From assembly GCA_035550775.1 (NCBI GenBank), contig DASZOO010000015.1:1-26152 (forward strand): a stretch of DNA of 26,152 nucleotides, read 5' to 3'. Made by a program: the position numbers and the translations under genes. The notes beneath the pieces are model-generated. The model saw nothing but the letters and a program-made list of their open reading frames with translations, ran no database searches and was not told the origin of the DNA. This document shows, one piece after another, positions 8,016 to 16,832 of this stretch. Every line of letters starts with the position of its first letter. Within the stretch, counting starts at the first letter, position 1. Source of the stretch: JAOUEA01 sp035550775 (GTDB taxonomy: Bacteria; Actinomycetota; UBA4738; HRBIN12).

Positions 8016-9212
8016 ATGCGCTCACGAGGGATCCGGCTCGCGATCTGCTTGAGCGTCGCGACGACCCTGTTCACGGCGGTGCCGGCGACCGCAGCTCCCC
8101 CCCGGTGGGTGCAGCGTGTCGACGGCCTGGTCAAAGGTCATCCGATGTCGGTGGCGATCGCGCTCGAGGGGGACTCGCTCTACCGCCACGCAGGGTGGGT
8201 GCGCCGGCCGCCGGCCTCCAACGAGAAGCTGCTGCTGTCGATGGCGCTGCTCAGGCGCGTCGGCCCCGAGACCACGATCCCGACGAGGTTGCTCGCCACC
8301 GAGCCGATCGGCGCCGATCACGTCGTGTCCGGCGATCTGTGGATCGTGGGGCACGGCGACCCTGAGGTCGCCGCTCGGGACATGGGCGAGCTGGCCAAGG
8401 CCCTCGACAGCGGCGGCGTGACCCGGGTGCGGGGGCGCGTCTTCGGAGCGACGGGTCCGTTCGCACGCGACTGGTGGGCTCCCGGCTGGCGCGACTACTT
8501 CCCGCGCATCTACATCGCACGACCGACGGCGCTCACGTACCGGGCCAACGAGCGAGCGGGCGGCCGGCACGTCGCCGAACCCGAGCGGCTCGCCGCGAAG
8601 GCCCTCACGAAGAAGCTCGAGTCCCGCGGCATCGAGGTCACCGGCAAACCGGGGCTCGGCCGAGCGCCGGCTGGACTGGTACCGCTCGCGACGGTCAGGA
8701 GCGACCCACTCGCGACGATCATGCGACGGATGAACCTCGTCTCGAGCAACTTCCGGGCCGAGGTGCTCGGCAAGTTGCTCGGGGCCGAGCGGTACGGCTC
8801 ACCCGGCACGATCGCGAAGGGGGCGCGTGCGGTCGAACGGTTCGCCGGCGCCAAGGGTGTCCGCGTCGAGGCCAACGACGGGTCGGGGCTGAGCTATCAC
8901 AACCGCGTGAGCGCCGACGGCATCGTGGCGATGCTGCGGGTGGCGGAGCGGGCACCCTGGGGTGCCGTGTTGCGCGGCACCCTTCCCGCCGGCGGTGAAG
9001 GAACCCTCGAGGACCGGCTCGAGAAGGTCACCGTGCGAGCCAAGACCGGCACCCTCATCGAGGTCTCGGCCCTGTCGGGTTGGGTGTGGTTGGACCGGGA
9101 AGGCGCGTGGGCGGCGTTCTCGATCCTGTCCAGCGGCATGAGCACCACCAAGGCGAAGCAGATCGAGAACCAGATCGTTCGAGCGGTCGCGGCCAACGCC
9201 GCGCGGGGTTAG
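8016..9212 (+). CDS. D-alanyl-D-alanine carboxypeptidase / endopeptidase, S13 (PBP4-like), exported
   Basis: The 398-residue product starts MRSRGIRLAICLSVATTLFT and has a signal peptide with likely cleavage near ATAA-P. The three penicillin-binding motifs are present: SNEK at 68-71 (SxxK with nucleophile Ser68), SSN at 243-245 and KTG at 343-345. Between the first two lie GDLWIVGHGDPE and DWWAPGW, typical of the S13 family. It should trim or cleave peptidoglycan peptides outside the membrane. Its short insertion between SxxK and SxN makes it smaller than E. coli DacB (about 480 residues). A second S13 gene in this window (17407-18705) shares the motifs and the phrase WWAPGW. It starts 47 nt after the GGDEF-EAL gene but appears to have its own promoter. 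Confidence 0.9.
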   Translation: MRSRGIRLAICLSVATTLFTAVPATAAPPRWVQRVDGLVKGHPMSVAIALEGDSLYRHAGWVRRPPASNEKLLLSMALLRRVGPETTIPTRLLATEPIGADHVVSGDLWIVGHGDPEVAARDMGELAKALDSGGVTRVRGRVFGATGPFARDWWAPGWRDYFPRIYIARPTALTYRANERAGGRHVAEPERLAAKALTKKLESRGIEVTGKPGLGRAPAGLVPLATVRSDPLATIMRRMNLVSSNFRAEVLGKLLGAERYGSPGTIAKGARAVERFAGAKGVRVEANDGSGLSYHNRVSADGIVAMLRVAERAPWGAVLRGTLPAGGEGTLEDRLEKVTVRAKTGTLIEVSALSGWVWLDREGAWAAFSILSSGMSTTKAKQIENQIVRAVAANAARG

Positions 9213-9233
9213 AGAGCGGCCAACGCCGCGCGG
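9189..9233 (+). repeat. 27-bp offset direct repeat across the carboxypeptidase stop codon
   Basis: GCGGCCAACGCCGCGCGG occurs at 9189-9206 and again at 9216-9233. Each copy is followed by a related stretch ending in TAG. The 27-nt offset equals nine codons, so the second copy repeats the last residues AANAAR and a stop codon in the same frame, just past the real stop. Each copy also holds a small GCGGC/GCCGC stem. This looks like a slippage duplication of the gene's tail. Confidence 0.7.
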
Positions 9234-9240
9234 AGATAGT

Positions 9241-10848
9241 TCAATCCTCGAGCGTCCGGGGGTGGAGCAGGCCGTAGGTGTACCCGTCGACGAGCGCCTC
9301 CCACGACGCCTCGATGATGTTCTCGCTCACCCCGACCGTGGTCCACTCGCGCTCTCCGTTCGTGAGGTCGATCAGCACACGAACGACGGCCGCCGTTCCG
9401 TGCGCGCCGGAGAGCACCCGCACCCGGAAGTCCTCGAGGGTCATCTGGTCGAGCGCCGGGTAGTCGTTCGCCAGCGCCTTGCGCAGCGCGGTGTCGAGCG
9501 CATCGACGGGGCCCTGTCCTTCGGCCGACTCGATGTGTCGCGAGCCGTTCGTGCGGACCTTGACCGTCGCCTCGGCCAGCGGCGGCTCGTCGTCGCCGAC
9601 CCGTTCCTCGACGTGCACCCGGTAGCTCTCGATGGCGAAGAAGGACTGGCTCCAGCCGGCCGCCCGCCGCATGAGGAGCTCGAGCGACGCCTCCGCGACG
9701 TCGAAGGCGTAACCTCGGGATTCGCGCTCTTTGATCTGCGCGACCACCGCCGGGATCGCGGCGACGTCGAGGTCGAGCGAGAGCTCGGTCGCCTTCAAGC
9801 GGATCGTCGCGCCGCCCCCGTAGTCCGAGGCCACCACGCCCCGGCGGTTGCCCACGGTCTCCGGCGACACGTGCTCGTAGGCGCGCGAGACGCGAGCCAC
9901 CCCGCTGGTGTGCAGCCCCGCCTTGTGCGTGAACGCGTACCGACCGGAGTACGGCTGACGCGCATCCGGCGCGAGGTTCGCGATCTCGGCCACGTAGTGA
10001 GCGAGCTCGGTGAGGTGTTCGACGGCTCCTTCCGGCAGTGCGTCGGTGGCCCCCATCTTCAGCACGAGATCGGCGGCCAGGGGGATCAGGTCGGCGTTGC
10101 CGGTGCGCTCGCCGTATCCGTTGATCGTGCCCTGCACCTGGTGCACGCCGGCATCGACCGCCACGAGCGAGTTCGCGACCGCGCACCCGGCGTCGTTGTG
10201 CACGTGGATGCCGAGCGGCACGCTTGCCTGCTGCTTCACGTCGGCCACGACACGGGCGACGTCGAACGGCAGCATGCCACCGTTCGTGTCGCAGAGCACG
10301 AGGCGCTCGGCACCGGCCTCCTCGGCCGTGGCGAGCACCTCCATCGCGAACGCCCGGTCGCTCCGAACGCCGTCGAAGAAGTGCTCGGCATCGAAGAACA
10401 CGCGCCGGCCCTGGGCCCGAAGGAACGCGACCGAGTCCCGCACCATCGCGACGCCCTCGGCGAGATCGGTCTGCAGCGCCTCGGTCACGTGCAGGTCCCA
10501 CGACTTCCCGACGAGGCACACCACCTCGGTGCCGGCATCGAGCAGGTCGCGCAGCACCTGGGAGTCCTGCGCGCGCTCCCCCGCCCGCCGCGTCATGCCG
10601 AACGCCGTGAGCGTGCTGGACTTCAGGGTCTCCCGCGTCGCCAGCTTGAAGAACTCGGTGTCGCGAGGATTCGCGCCGGGCCATCCGCCTTCCACGAACG
10701 GGAACCCGACCTGATCGAGCTTGTGCAGGATGCGCATCCGGTCTTCGACCGTGTACGACAGGTCGGCCTGCTGCGCGCCGTCGCGCAGGGTCGTGTCGTA
10801 GAGCTCGACCGACGGTACGTCGCCGTCCGGTTCGTGCGCCTGGGTCAC
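9241..10848 (-). CDS. cimA: (R)-citramalate synthase
   Basis: The 535-residue product condenses pyruvate and acetyl-CoA to citramalate, the first step of the threonine-independent route to 2-oxobutyrate and isoleucine. Seen directly: YDTTLRDGAQQADLSYTVED near the start, EGGWPGANPRD at about 53-63, CDTNGG, the metal-binding HVHNDAGCAVANS, and NGYGERTGNAD. The length, the GAQQ variant of the DTTLRDG motif and the GGWPGANPRD phrase distinguish it from LeuA. The C-terminal third is the regulatory domain shared with LeuA, which in known enzymes can bind isoleucine or leucine. It starts with GTG in a 4-nt overlap with the leuB stop (GTGA), behind GAAGGGG, and is the last gene of the operon. Confidence 0.95.
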   Translation of the reverse strand: MTQAHEPDGDVPSVELYDTTLRDGAQQADLSYTVEDRMRILHKLDQVGFPFVEGGWPGANPRDTEFFKLATRETLKSSTLTAFGMTRRAGERAQDSQVLRDLLDAGTEVVCLVGKSWDLHVTEALQTDLAEGVAMVRDSVAFLRAQGRRVFFDAEHFFDGVRSDRAFAMEVLATAEEAGAERLVLCDTNGGMLPFDVARVVADVKQQASVPLGIHVHNDAGCAVANSLVAVDAGVHQVQGTINGYGERTGNADLIPLAADLVLKMGATDALPEGAVEHLTELAHYVAEIANLAPDARQPYSGRYAFTHKAGLHTSGVARVSRAYEHVSPETVGNRRGVVASDYGGGATIRLKATELSLDLDVAAIPAVVAQIKERESRGYAFDVAEASLELLMRRAAGWSQSFFAIESYRVHVEERVGDDEPPLAEATVKVRTNGSRHIESAEGQGPVDALDTALRKALANDYPALDQMTLEDFRVRVLSGAHGTAAVVRVLIDLTNGEREWTTVGVSENIIEASWEALVDGYTYGLLHPRTLED

Positions 10849-11900
10849 GACGTCGCCCCTTCGGCCACGAGGTCGCCCACCTCCGCCGTGGTGAACCCCA
10901 TCTCACCCGCGCGCATCGACTTCATCTGCTGGGTCGCCGATCGGATGCCGCGGTCGACGCGGCCGGCCGCTTCGGTCTCGCCGAGCTGGCGCAGCAGCAT
11001 CTCGAGCGCCCCGATGGCGGCGAGCGGGTTGATCGTGCCCTTGCCGGTCTCGCTCGGAGCCGTGCCTCCGATCGGCTCGAACATCGACACGCCCTCAGGG
11101 TTGATGTTCCCGCCCGCGGCGATGCCCATGCCCCCCTGGATCATCGCGCCGAGGTCCGTGATGATGTCGCCGAACATGTTGTCGGTGACGATCACGTCGA
11201 ACCGGCCGGGCCAGTCCAGGAAGTAGATGCACGCCGCGTCGACGTGCACGTAGTCGGTCTCGACCTCCGGATACCCGGCAGCGATCTCGTCGACCACCCG
11301 CTGGTACAGATCGCCGGCGAACGTCAGCACGTTCGTCTTGTGCACGAGCGTCAGCTTCTTGCGGCGGTGCGGCTGCATCGCGAGCTCGAACGCGTACCGG
11401 ACGATGCGTTCGACGCCGTGCCGTGTGTTGACCGATTCCTGCACGGCCACCTCGTGCTCGGTGCCCTTGCGGTGGAACCCCCCGACCCCGCTGTAGAGCC
11501 CCTCGCTGTTCTCACGCACGACGACCATGTCGACGTCGTCCTCGCCATGGCTCGGCACGAGGGTCTGCACCCCCGGGTAGCGCACGATCGGACGAAGGTT
11601 CACGTACTGGTCGAGCCCGAACCGTGCCTTCAGCAAGAGGTCACGCTCGAGCACCCCCGGCTTCACCCGCGGGTCGCCCACGGCCCCGAGGAAGATCGCA
11701 TCGAGCCCGCGCAGTTGCTCGAGCTCCTCGTCGGGAAGCGTCTCACCGGTCCGTAGGTACCGCTCGGCGCCGAGATCGAACTCCACGAGCTCGAACGCGG
11801 TGGCACCTCGCACGGCGTCGAGGACCTTCAGGCCCTCGGCCACGACCTCGGGTCCCGTGCCGTCGCCGCGGATCACGCCGACGCGGTGAGAACCGCTCAC
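10845..11900 (-). CDS. leuB: 3-isopropylmalate dehydrogenase
   Basis: The 351-residue product oxidises and decarboxylates 3-isopropylmalate in leucine synthesis. It probably also acts on 3-methylmalate formed downstream of citramalate. Seen directly: GDGTGPEVVAEGLKVL at the N-terminus, LRPIVRYPGV with the substrate arginines, VVVRENSEGLYSG at about 124-136, the KTNVL helix, VDAACIYFL, the metal-binding DNMFGDIITDLGAMIQGG, and the NAD-site segment EPIGGTAPSETGKGTINPLA. The start is GTG at 11900. Its GTGA overlaps the leuA stop, and GAGGAG inside the leuA tail lies 5 nt upstream, so translation is likely coupled. LeuC and LeuD are not visible here. Confidence 0.95.
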   Translation of the reverse strand: MSGSHRVGVIRGDGTGPEVVAEGLKVLDAVRGATAFELVEFDLGAERYLRTGETLPDEELEQLRGLDAIFLGAVGDPRVKPGVLERDLLLKARFGLDQYVNLRPIVRYPGVQTLVPSHGEDDVDMVVVRENSEGLYSGVGGFHRKGTEHEVAVQESVNTRHGVERIVRYAFELAMQPHRRKKLTLVHKTNVLTFAGDLYQRVVDEIAAGYPEVETDYVHVDAACIYFLDWPGRFDVIVTDNMFGDIITDLGAMIQGGMGIAAGGNINPEGVSMFEPIGGTAPSETGKGTINPLAAIGALEMLLRQLGETEAAGRVDRGIRSATQQMKSMRAGEMGFTTAEVGDLVAEGATS

Positions 11901-13501
11901 GGCGTCTCCTCGTTCGTCGCCGTCTGTGCCGTGATCTGCAGCGACCGGTTCACCGCGGCCAGGTAGGCACGCGCGCTGGCCTCGACCACGTCGGTCGCGA
12001 CGCCGCGCCCGGTGACCCTGCGGCCGTCGACGTCGATCTGCACGACGACGTCACCCAACGCGTCGGTTCCCTCGGTCACGCTCGACACGTGGAAGTTCAC
12101 GAGTCGACCGTTGACGCCGGCGGCCTGCTGGATCGCGCTCATCGCGGAATCGATCAGCCCGTCGCCCGTCGTGGATCGCTCGATCACCTCCTCGCCCCGT
12201 CGCAGGCGGACCGTGACCTTCGGCTCACGGTCGGTGCCACCGTCCATCTGCAGCGAGTCCATCACGAGCACGTCCTCGTCGGTGGCGCCGAGCTCCTCGG
12301 CGACGATCGCCGAGAGGTCCTGGTCGGTGATCTGCACCTTGCGGTCGGCGAGGTCCTTGAACCTGGCGAACGCCCGGTTCAGGTGATCGTCGTCGATCGT
12401 GATGCCGATCTTGTCGAGCGCATCGACGAACGCATGGCGGCCGGAGTGCTTGCCGAGCACAAGCGCGTTGCCCTCGAGCCCGATCTCGACCGGGTCCATG
12501 ATCTCGTACGTGGCCCGGTTGCTCAGCACCCCGTGCTGGTGGATGCCACTCTCGTGCGCGAACGCGCTCGAGCCGACGACCGCCTTGTTGCGCTGCACGT
12601 TGTAGCCGGTCGTCATCGCGACCAGGCGCGACGTTCGCATGATCTCCTTGACGTTCAGGTCGTGCGATCGCCCGAGCGCCTGCCCGCGCGTGCGCACGAC
12701 CATCGCGATCTCCTCCAGCGAGCAGTTCCCGGCGCGCTCGCCGATGCCGTTGACCGCCACCTCGACCTGCCCCGCGCCGTTCTCGATGCCGGCGAGCGAG
12801 TTCGCGACGGCGAGCCCGAGATCGTTGTGGCAGTGCGTCGAGATCACCACGTCGTCGGTCGTCTCGTCGCGCACGATGCGGATCAGCTCGCCGAACTCGC
12901 TCGGCGTCGCGTACCCGACGGTGTCGGGGACGTTGATCGTGGTCGCGCCGCACGACACGGCGAGCCGGAAGCACTCGAGCAGGAACTCGAGCGGCGTGCG
13001 CGTCGCATCCTGCGCCGAGAACTCCACGTCGTCGGTGTAGGACTTGGCGAGCGAGACGTTCTCACGGATCGCCTCGAGCACCTGGTCGTGACTCATCTTG
13101 AGCATGGACTCGCGCTGCACGTCGCTCGTGGAGATGAACGTGTGGATGCGCCAGCGGTCGGCGCCCTTGAGCGCCTCGGCCGCCCGCTCGATGTCGCCGG
13201 TGGCGGTCCGCGCGAGCGCGGCGATCACCGGACCCTTCACGCTCGACGCGATCTCGGCGACCGCGTCGAACTCCCCTGGCGACGAGATCGGGAAGCCCGC
13301 CTCGAGGATGTCGACGTTCAGCCGTGCCAGCTGCTCGGCGATCTCGACCTTCTCGGCCTTCGTGAGCGCGATGCCGGGAGCCTGCTCCCCGTCGCGCAGG
13401 GTCGTATCGAAGATCCTGACGTTGCGGCTCGATACGCCGCCGGTCGATACGTCGCCGTTGGATACGTTGCCGGTGGATACGTTGCCGTTGCTGTCGCTCA
13501 T
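11897..13501 (-). CDS. leuA: 2-isopropylmalate synthase with N-terminal pentapeptide repeats
   Basis: The 534-residue product makes 2-isopropylmalate from 2-oxoisovalerate and acetyl-CoA, the first step of leucine synthesis. The catalytic barrel shows FDTTLRDGEQAPG at 31-43, ALARTATGDIERA, STHCHNDLGLAVANS with the metal-binding His pair, and NGIGERAGNCS. Linker and C-terminal leucine-sensing domain follow, with GKHSGRHAF and MDSLQMDGGT. It belongs to the shorter bacterial type of about 510-530 residues, not the longer type of M. tuberculosis. Residues 1-28 are an unusual extension made of repeats GNVST, GNVSN, GDVST, GGVSS. The ATG at 13501 overlaps the ilvC stop by 4 nt, with AGAAGGTG 8 nt upstream. 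The frame stays open to 13831, but that is inside ilvC and not coding. Confidence 0.95.
   Translation of the reverse strand: MSDSNGNVSTGNVSNGDVSTGGVSSRNVRIFDTTLRDGEQAPGIALTKAEKVEIAEQLARLNVDILEAGFPISSPGEFDAVAEIASSVKGPVIAALARTATGDIERAAEALKGADRWRIHTFISTSDVQRESMLKMSHDQVLEAIRENVSLAKSYTDDVEFSAQDATRTPLEFLLECFRLAVSCGATTINVPDTVGYATPSEFGELIRIVRDETTDDVVISTHCHNDLGLAVANSLAGIENGAGQVEVAVNGIGERAGNCSLEEIAMVVRTRGQALGRSHDLNVKEIMRTSRLVAMTTGYNVQRNKAVVGSSAFAHESGIHQHGVLSNRATYEIMDPVEIGLEGNALVLGKHSGRHAFVDALDKIGITIDDDHLNRAFARFKDLADRKVQITDQDLSAIVAEELGATDEDVLVMDSLQMDGGTDREPKVTVRLRRGEEVIERSTTGDGLIDSAMSAIQQAAGVNGRLVNFHVSSVTEGTDALGDVVVQIDVDGRRVTGRGVATDVVEASARAYLAAVNRSLQITAQTATNEETP
13427..13486 (-). repeat. Four 15-bp tandem repeats in the 5' end of leuA
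   Basis: On the coding strand four 15-nt units follow one another: GGCAACGTATCCACC, GGCAACGTATCCAAC, GGCGACGTATCGACC and GGCGGCGTATCGAGC, encoding GNVST, GNVSN, GDVST and GGVSS. A further partial unit (RNV) joins the repeat to the conserved barrel. GTA valine codons recur although the genome prefers GTC or GTG, which points to duplication of one seed unit. Confidence 0.85.
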
Positions 13502-14511
13502 GCCGGTGGCACCTTCTGCTCGCTCTCCAACCAGGGCATCATCTGGCGCAGCTGCCGTCCCACCTGCTCGAGCTGGGACGTCTGCGCCTGACTGCGAAGT
13601 CGAAGGAACTCCTCGAACCCGCCGTCGGCCTCGGCGATCCACTTCCGGGCGAACGTGCCGTCCTGGATCTCGGCGAGCACCTGGCGCATCTGGTCGCGGG
13701 CGTGCTCGTCGATCACCCGCTTGCCGCTCTGGTAGTCGCCCCACTCGGCGGTGTCGCTCACCGAGTAGCGCATCCACGACAGGCCGCCCTCGTAGACCAG
13801 GTCCACGATCAGCTTCAGCTCGTGCAGGCACTCGAAGTACGCGATCTCGGGCTGGTATCCCGCTTCCACCAGGGTCTCGAACCCGTTGCGGACCAGCTCG
13901 CTGACCCCGCCGCAGAGCACCGTCTGCTCACCGAACAGGTCGGTCTCGGTCTCCTCTGTGAACGTCGTCTCGATGATCCCGGGTTTCGCGCATCCGATGG
14001 CGGCGCCGTAGGCGAGCGCGCGGGCCTTCGCCTTGCCGGTGGCGTCCTGGTGCACCGCGACGAGAGCCGGGGTGCCGTTGCCTTCCACGTACGTGCGGCG
14101 GACGAGGTGGCCCGGGCCCTTGGGCGCGATCATCGTCACGTCGATGCCCCCCGGCGGGGACACCGTGCCGAAGTGGATCGAGAACCCGTGAGCGAACATC
14201 AGCATGTCGCCGTCCTTCAGGTTCGGCGCGATGTCGGCCGCGTACACGGCACCGTGTGCCGTATCGGGAAGCAGGCACATCACCACGTCGGCCTCCGCCA
14301 CCGCATCGGCCGTGTCGAGCACGCGAAGCCCGACCTCCTCGGCCTGCTTGCGGCTGGCCGAGCCCGGACGCAGCCCGACCCGCACGTCGAGGCCGGAGTC
14401 CTTCATGTTCTGAGCGTGTGCGTGCCCCTGCGAGCCGAACCCGAGCACCGCGATCTTCTGATCGGCCAGCACCCCCGGGTCGGTGTCTTCCTCGTAGTAG
14501 ATCGTCGCCAT
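13498..14511 (-). CDS. ilvC: Ketol-acid reductoisomerase, class I
   Basis: The 337-residue product isomerises and reduces acetolactate (to the valine and leucine precursor) and acetohydroxybutyrate (to the isoleucine precursor) with NADPH and Mg. Seen directly: the Rossmann loop AVLGFGSQGHAHAQN at 21-35, the cofactor-specificity loop GLRPGSASRKQAEE at about 46-59, MIAPKGPGHLVRR near 126-138, the Mg ligands in TDLFGEQTVLCGG near 190-202, and YFECLHELKLIVDLVYEGG near 224-242. The Arg-Pro-Gly-Ser-Ala-Ser loop suits NADPH. The length is standard for the short (class I) enzyme. It starts 39 nt after ilvN, the only real gap in the operon, with GAGGGGGAA upstream, and its stop overlaps leuA. Confidence 0.97.
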   Translation of the reverse strand: MATIYYEEDTDPGVLADQKIAVLGFGSQGHAHAQNMKDSGLDVRVGLRPGSASRKQAEEVGLRVLDTADAVAEADVVMCLLPDTAHGAVYAADIAPNLKDGDMLMFAHGFSIHFGTVSPPGGIDVTMIAPKGPGHLVRRTYVEGNGTPALVAVHQDATGKAKARALAYGAAIGCAKPGIIETTFTEETETDLFGEQTVLCGGVSELVRNGFETLVEAGYQPEIAYFECLHELKLIVDLVYEGGLSWMRYSVSDTAEWGDYQSGKRVIDEHARDQMRQVLAEIQDGTFARKWIAEADGGFEEFLRLRSQAQTSQLEQVGRQLRQMMPWLESEQKVPPA

Positions 14512-14550
14512 CTCGTCGGTTCCCCCTCGCCTCGAGGCCGGTCGTCTGAA

Positions 14551-15081
14551 CTAGCTCGCCTTCGCGGACCTCAGGACCCGTTCCCTGATGCCGCGCTCGC
14601 CGCGCGCCAGCGCGATGCGGCCGGTGCGCGAGAGCTCCACGATGCCGAACTCGCCGAGCAGCTCGCGCAACGCCTCGAGCTTCTCGGGTCCCCCGCTCGC
14701 CTCGACCGTGAGCGTCGACGCGGTCACGTCGACCACACCCACGCGGAAGACGTCGGCCAGCTCCATGATGCGCGCGCGCGCGTCACCCTCCGCGCGCACC
14801 TTCACGAGCATCAGCTCGCGCTCGACGGCCGTGCCCGGATCGTGCTCGAGGATCTTGATCACGTTGATCAGCTTGTTCAGCTGCTTCGTGACCTGCTCGA
14901 GCGGGCTCTCGTCGACGTTGACGACGATCGTCATTCGCGAGATGCCGGCCGTCTCGGTCGGCCCCACCGCGAGCGAGTCGATGTTGTAACCACGGGCGGC
15001 GAAGAGGCCGGCGACGCGGGTGAGCACGCCGGGTCGATCCTCCACGAGCGCCGAGATCGTGTGCAGCCGCGCGCCGTTCAT
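14551..15081 (-). CDS. ilvN: Acetolactate synthase small (regulatory) subunit
   Basis: The 176-residue product begins MNGARLHTISALVEDRPGVL. An ACT domain spans about 6-75, with the GLFAARGYNIDSLAVGPTE segment that in known IlvN/IlvH forms the valine-binding interface. The C-terminal ACT-like half contains ELMLVKVRAEGDARARIMEL and ends at AKAS. It binds IlvB, raises its activity and confers feedback inhibition by branched-chain amino acids. The ATG at 15081 overlaps the ilvB stop as ATGA, with GGAGG inside the end of ilvB as ribosome site. The longer open frame to 15384 is within ilvB and is not coding. Confidence 0.96.
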   Translation of the reverse strand: MNGARLHTISALVEDRPGVLTRVAGLFAARGYNIDSLAVGPTETAGISRMTIVVNVDESPLEQVTKQLNKLINVIKILEHDPGTAVERELMLVKVRAEGDARARIMELADVFRVGVVDVTASTLTVEASGGPEKLEALRELLGEFGIVELSRTGRIALARGERGIRERVLRSAKAS

Positions 15082-16832
15082 GCGATCGGTGCCTCCTGCG
15101 GGTCGTCGGTGGGCTCGATGGCCTCCGGGCCGAGGATGATGTCGTCGTTCGACGCGCCAGACGGCACCATCGGGAACACCATCTCCGCCGGGTCGACGCG
15201 GAAGTCGATCACCACCGAGCGATCGGAGATCGAGTAGGCCTTCTCGATCGCGGCGTCGACCTCGCCGGGCGACTCGACGCGCAGGCCGACGGCCCCGTAG
15301 GCCTCGGCCAGCTTCACGTAGTCGGGCACGTTCGGATCGAGCCACACGCCCGAGTACCGTTCGTCGAAGAAGAGCTCCTGCCACTGGCGCACCATGCCGA
15401 GGTAGCCGTTGTTCAGGATCGCCGTCACGAACGGGATCTGCTCGGTGGCGCTGGTCGCGAGCTCCTGCGCGGTCATCTGGAAGCAGCCGTCGCCGTCGAT
15501 CGCGACCACGCGCATGTCGGGACGCCCGGCCTTCGCGCCCATGGCCGCCGGCACGGCGAAGCCCATCGTGCCGAGACCGCCGGAGTTGATCCAGCGCCGC
15601 GGGTGCTCGAAGCGCCAGTACTGCGACGCGTACATCTGATGCTGGCCGACGCCCGCGACGCAGATCGTGTCGTCGCCGGCGAGCGCGTGCAGCCGCTCGA
15701 CGCAGTGCTGGGGCTTCAGCTTCCCGTCACCCGAGTCGTACCGGTACGGGAACGAGTCCTGCCACTCCCGGAGCTGCCCGAGCCAAGCCGAGCGGTCGGG
15801 TGCGCCGCCCGCGTCCTCCTGGCGCTCGCGGAGCTCGGCCGCGAGCTTGCCGGTCACGTCCTTGCAGTCGCCCACGATCGGCACGTCGGCCACGCGGTTC
15901 TTGCCGATCTCGGCGGGGTCGATGTCGACGTGGATCACCTTGGCATGCGGCGCGAACGCCGCCAGCTTGCCCGTGACGCGGTCGTCGAACCGCGAGCCCA
16001 GCGCGACCAACAGGTCGGCTTTCTGCAGCGACGTGACGGCCGTGTAGTTGCCGTGCATGCCCGGCATGCCGAGGCAGAGCTCGTGGGAATCGGGGAACGC
16101 GCCGCGCGCCATCAGCGTCGTCACGACCGGCAGCTGGCCCGTGGTGGCGAGGTCGAACAGCTCGTCCGTCGCGTCGGCTTTGATCACGCCGCCGCCCACG
16201 TAGAGCACCGGGCGCTTCGCGCGAAGGATCATCTTCACCGCCTCGACGACCTGGCGCTGGTTGCCCTTGGTGGTCGGCTTGTAGCCCGGCAGCGAGACGT
16301 GGTCGGGCCAGCGGAAGGTCGTCTCGGCGATCAGCACGTCCTTCGGCAGGTCGATCAGCACGGGGCCCGGGCGGCCCGTCGAGGCGATGTGGAACGCCTC
16401 GCGCACGGTGGCGACGATGTCCGCGGAGTCCTTCACCAGGAAGTTGTGCTTGGTGACAGGCATCGTGATGCCGGTGATGTCGGCCTCCTGGAACGCGTCG
16501 TTGCCGACGACCGGGGTCGGCACCTGTCCCGTGATCGCCACGATCGGCACGGAGTCCATCTTCGCGTCGGCGAGGGGCGTGACCAGATTGGTCGCACCCG
16601 GACCGCTCGTGGCCATGCACACGCCGACCTTGCCGGTCGCCCACGCGTAGCCCTCGGCGGCATGGCCCGCGCCCTGCTCGTGCCGGCACAGGATGTGGCG
16701 GATCGGCGACCGGTCGACCAGCGGATCGTAGATCGGCATGCTCGCCCCGCCCGGGATGCCGAAGACCGTGTCGACGCCTTCCTGCTCGAGCGCCTTCAGC
16801 AGGGCGTCGGCGCCCGACATCTTCCCGGTCAT
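15078..16832 (-). CDS. ilvB: Acetolactate synthase large (catalytic) subunit
   Basis: The 584-residue product is a thiamine-diphosphate enzyme joining pyruvate with pyruvate or 2-oxobutyrate, the first common step of valine, leucine and isoleucine synthesis. Seen directly: FGIPGGASMPIYDPL, RHEQGAGHAAEGYA with catalytic Glu52, the FAD-domain phrases VLYVGGGVI and GSRFDDRVTGKL, and the ThDP/Mg motif IDGDGCFQMTAQEL continuing to ILNNGYLGMVRQWQ. It ends with about 30 residues beyond the fold. The ATG at 16832 overlaps the stop of the 106-residue upstream gene (ATGA). The ribosome site is weak (GAGAGG), so coupling to that gene probably drives initiation. Confidence 0.97.
   Translation of the reverse strand: MTGKMSGADALLKALEQEGVDTVFGIPGGASMPIYDPLVDRSPIRHILCRHEQGAGHAAEGYAWATGKVGVCMATSGPGATNLVTPLADAKMDSVPIVAITGQVPTPVVGNDAFQEADITGITMPVTKHNFLVKDSADIVATVREAFHIASTGRPGPVLIDLPKDVLIAETTFRWPDHVSLPGYKPTTKGNQRQVVEAVKMILRAKRPVLYVGGGVIKADATDELFDLATTGQLPVVTTLMARGAFPDSHELCLGMPGMHGNYTAVTSLQKADLLVALGSRFDDRVTGKLAAFAPHAKVIHVDIDPAEIGKNRVADVPIVGDCKDVTGKLAAELRERQEDAGGAPDRSAWLGQLREWQDSFPYRYDSGDGKLKPQHCVERLHALAGDDTICVAGVGQHQMYASQYWRFEHPRRWINSGGLGTMGFAVPAAMGAKAGRPDMRVVAIDGDGCFQMTAQELATSATEQIPFVTAILNNGYLGMVRQWQELFFDERYSGVWLDPNVPDYVKLAEAYGAVGLRVESPGEVDAAIEKAYSISDRSVVIDFRVDPAEMVFPMVPSGASNDDIILGPEAIEPTDDPQEAPIA

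Noticed and set aside
9262..11226. 654-residue plus-strand frame opposite cimA and leuB
   Set aside because: Composition is that of a shadow frame (rich in His, Arg, Asp, Val), with no family match, and the other strand has clear enzymes.
11624..13591. 655-residue plus-strand frame opposite leuB, leuA and ilvC
   Set aside because: It has shadow composition and no ribosome site or motif. leuA on the other strand is certain.
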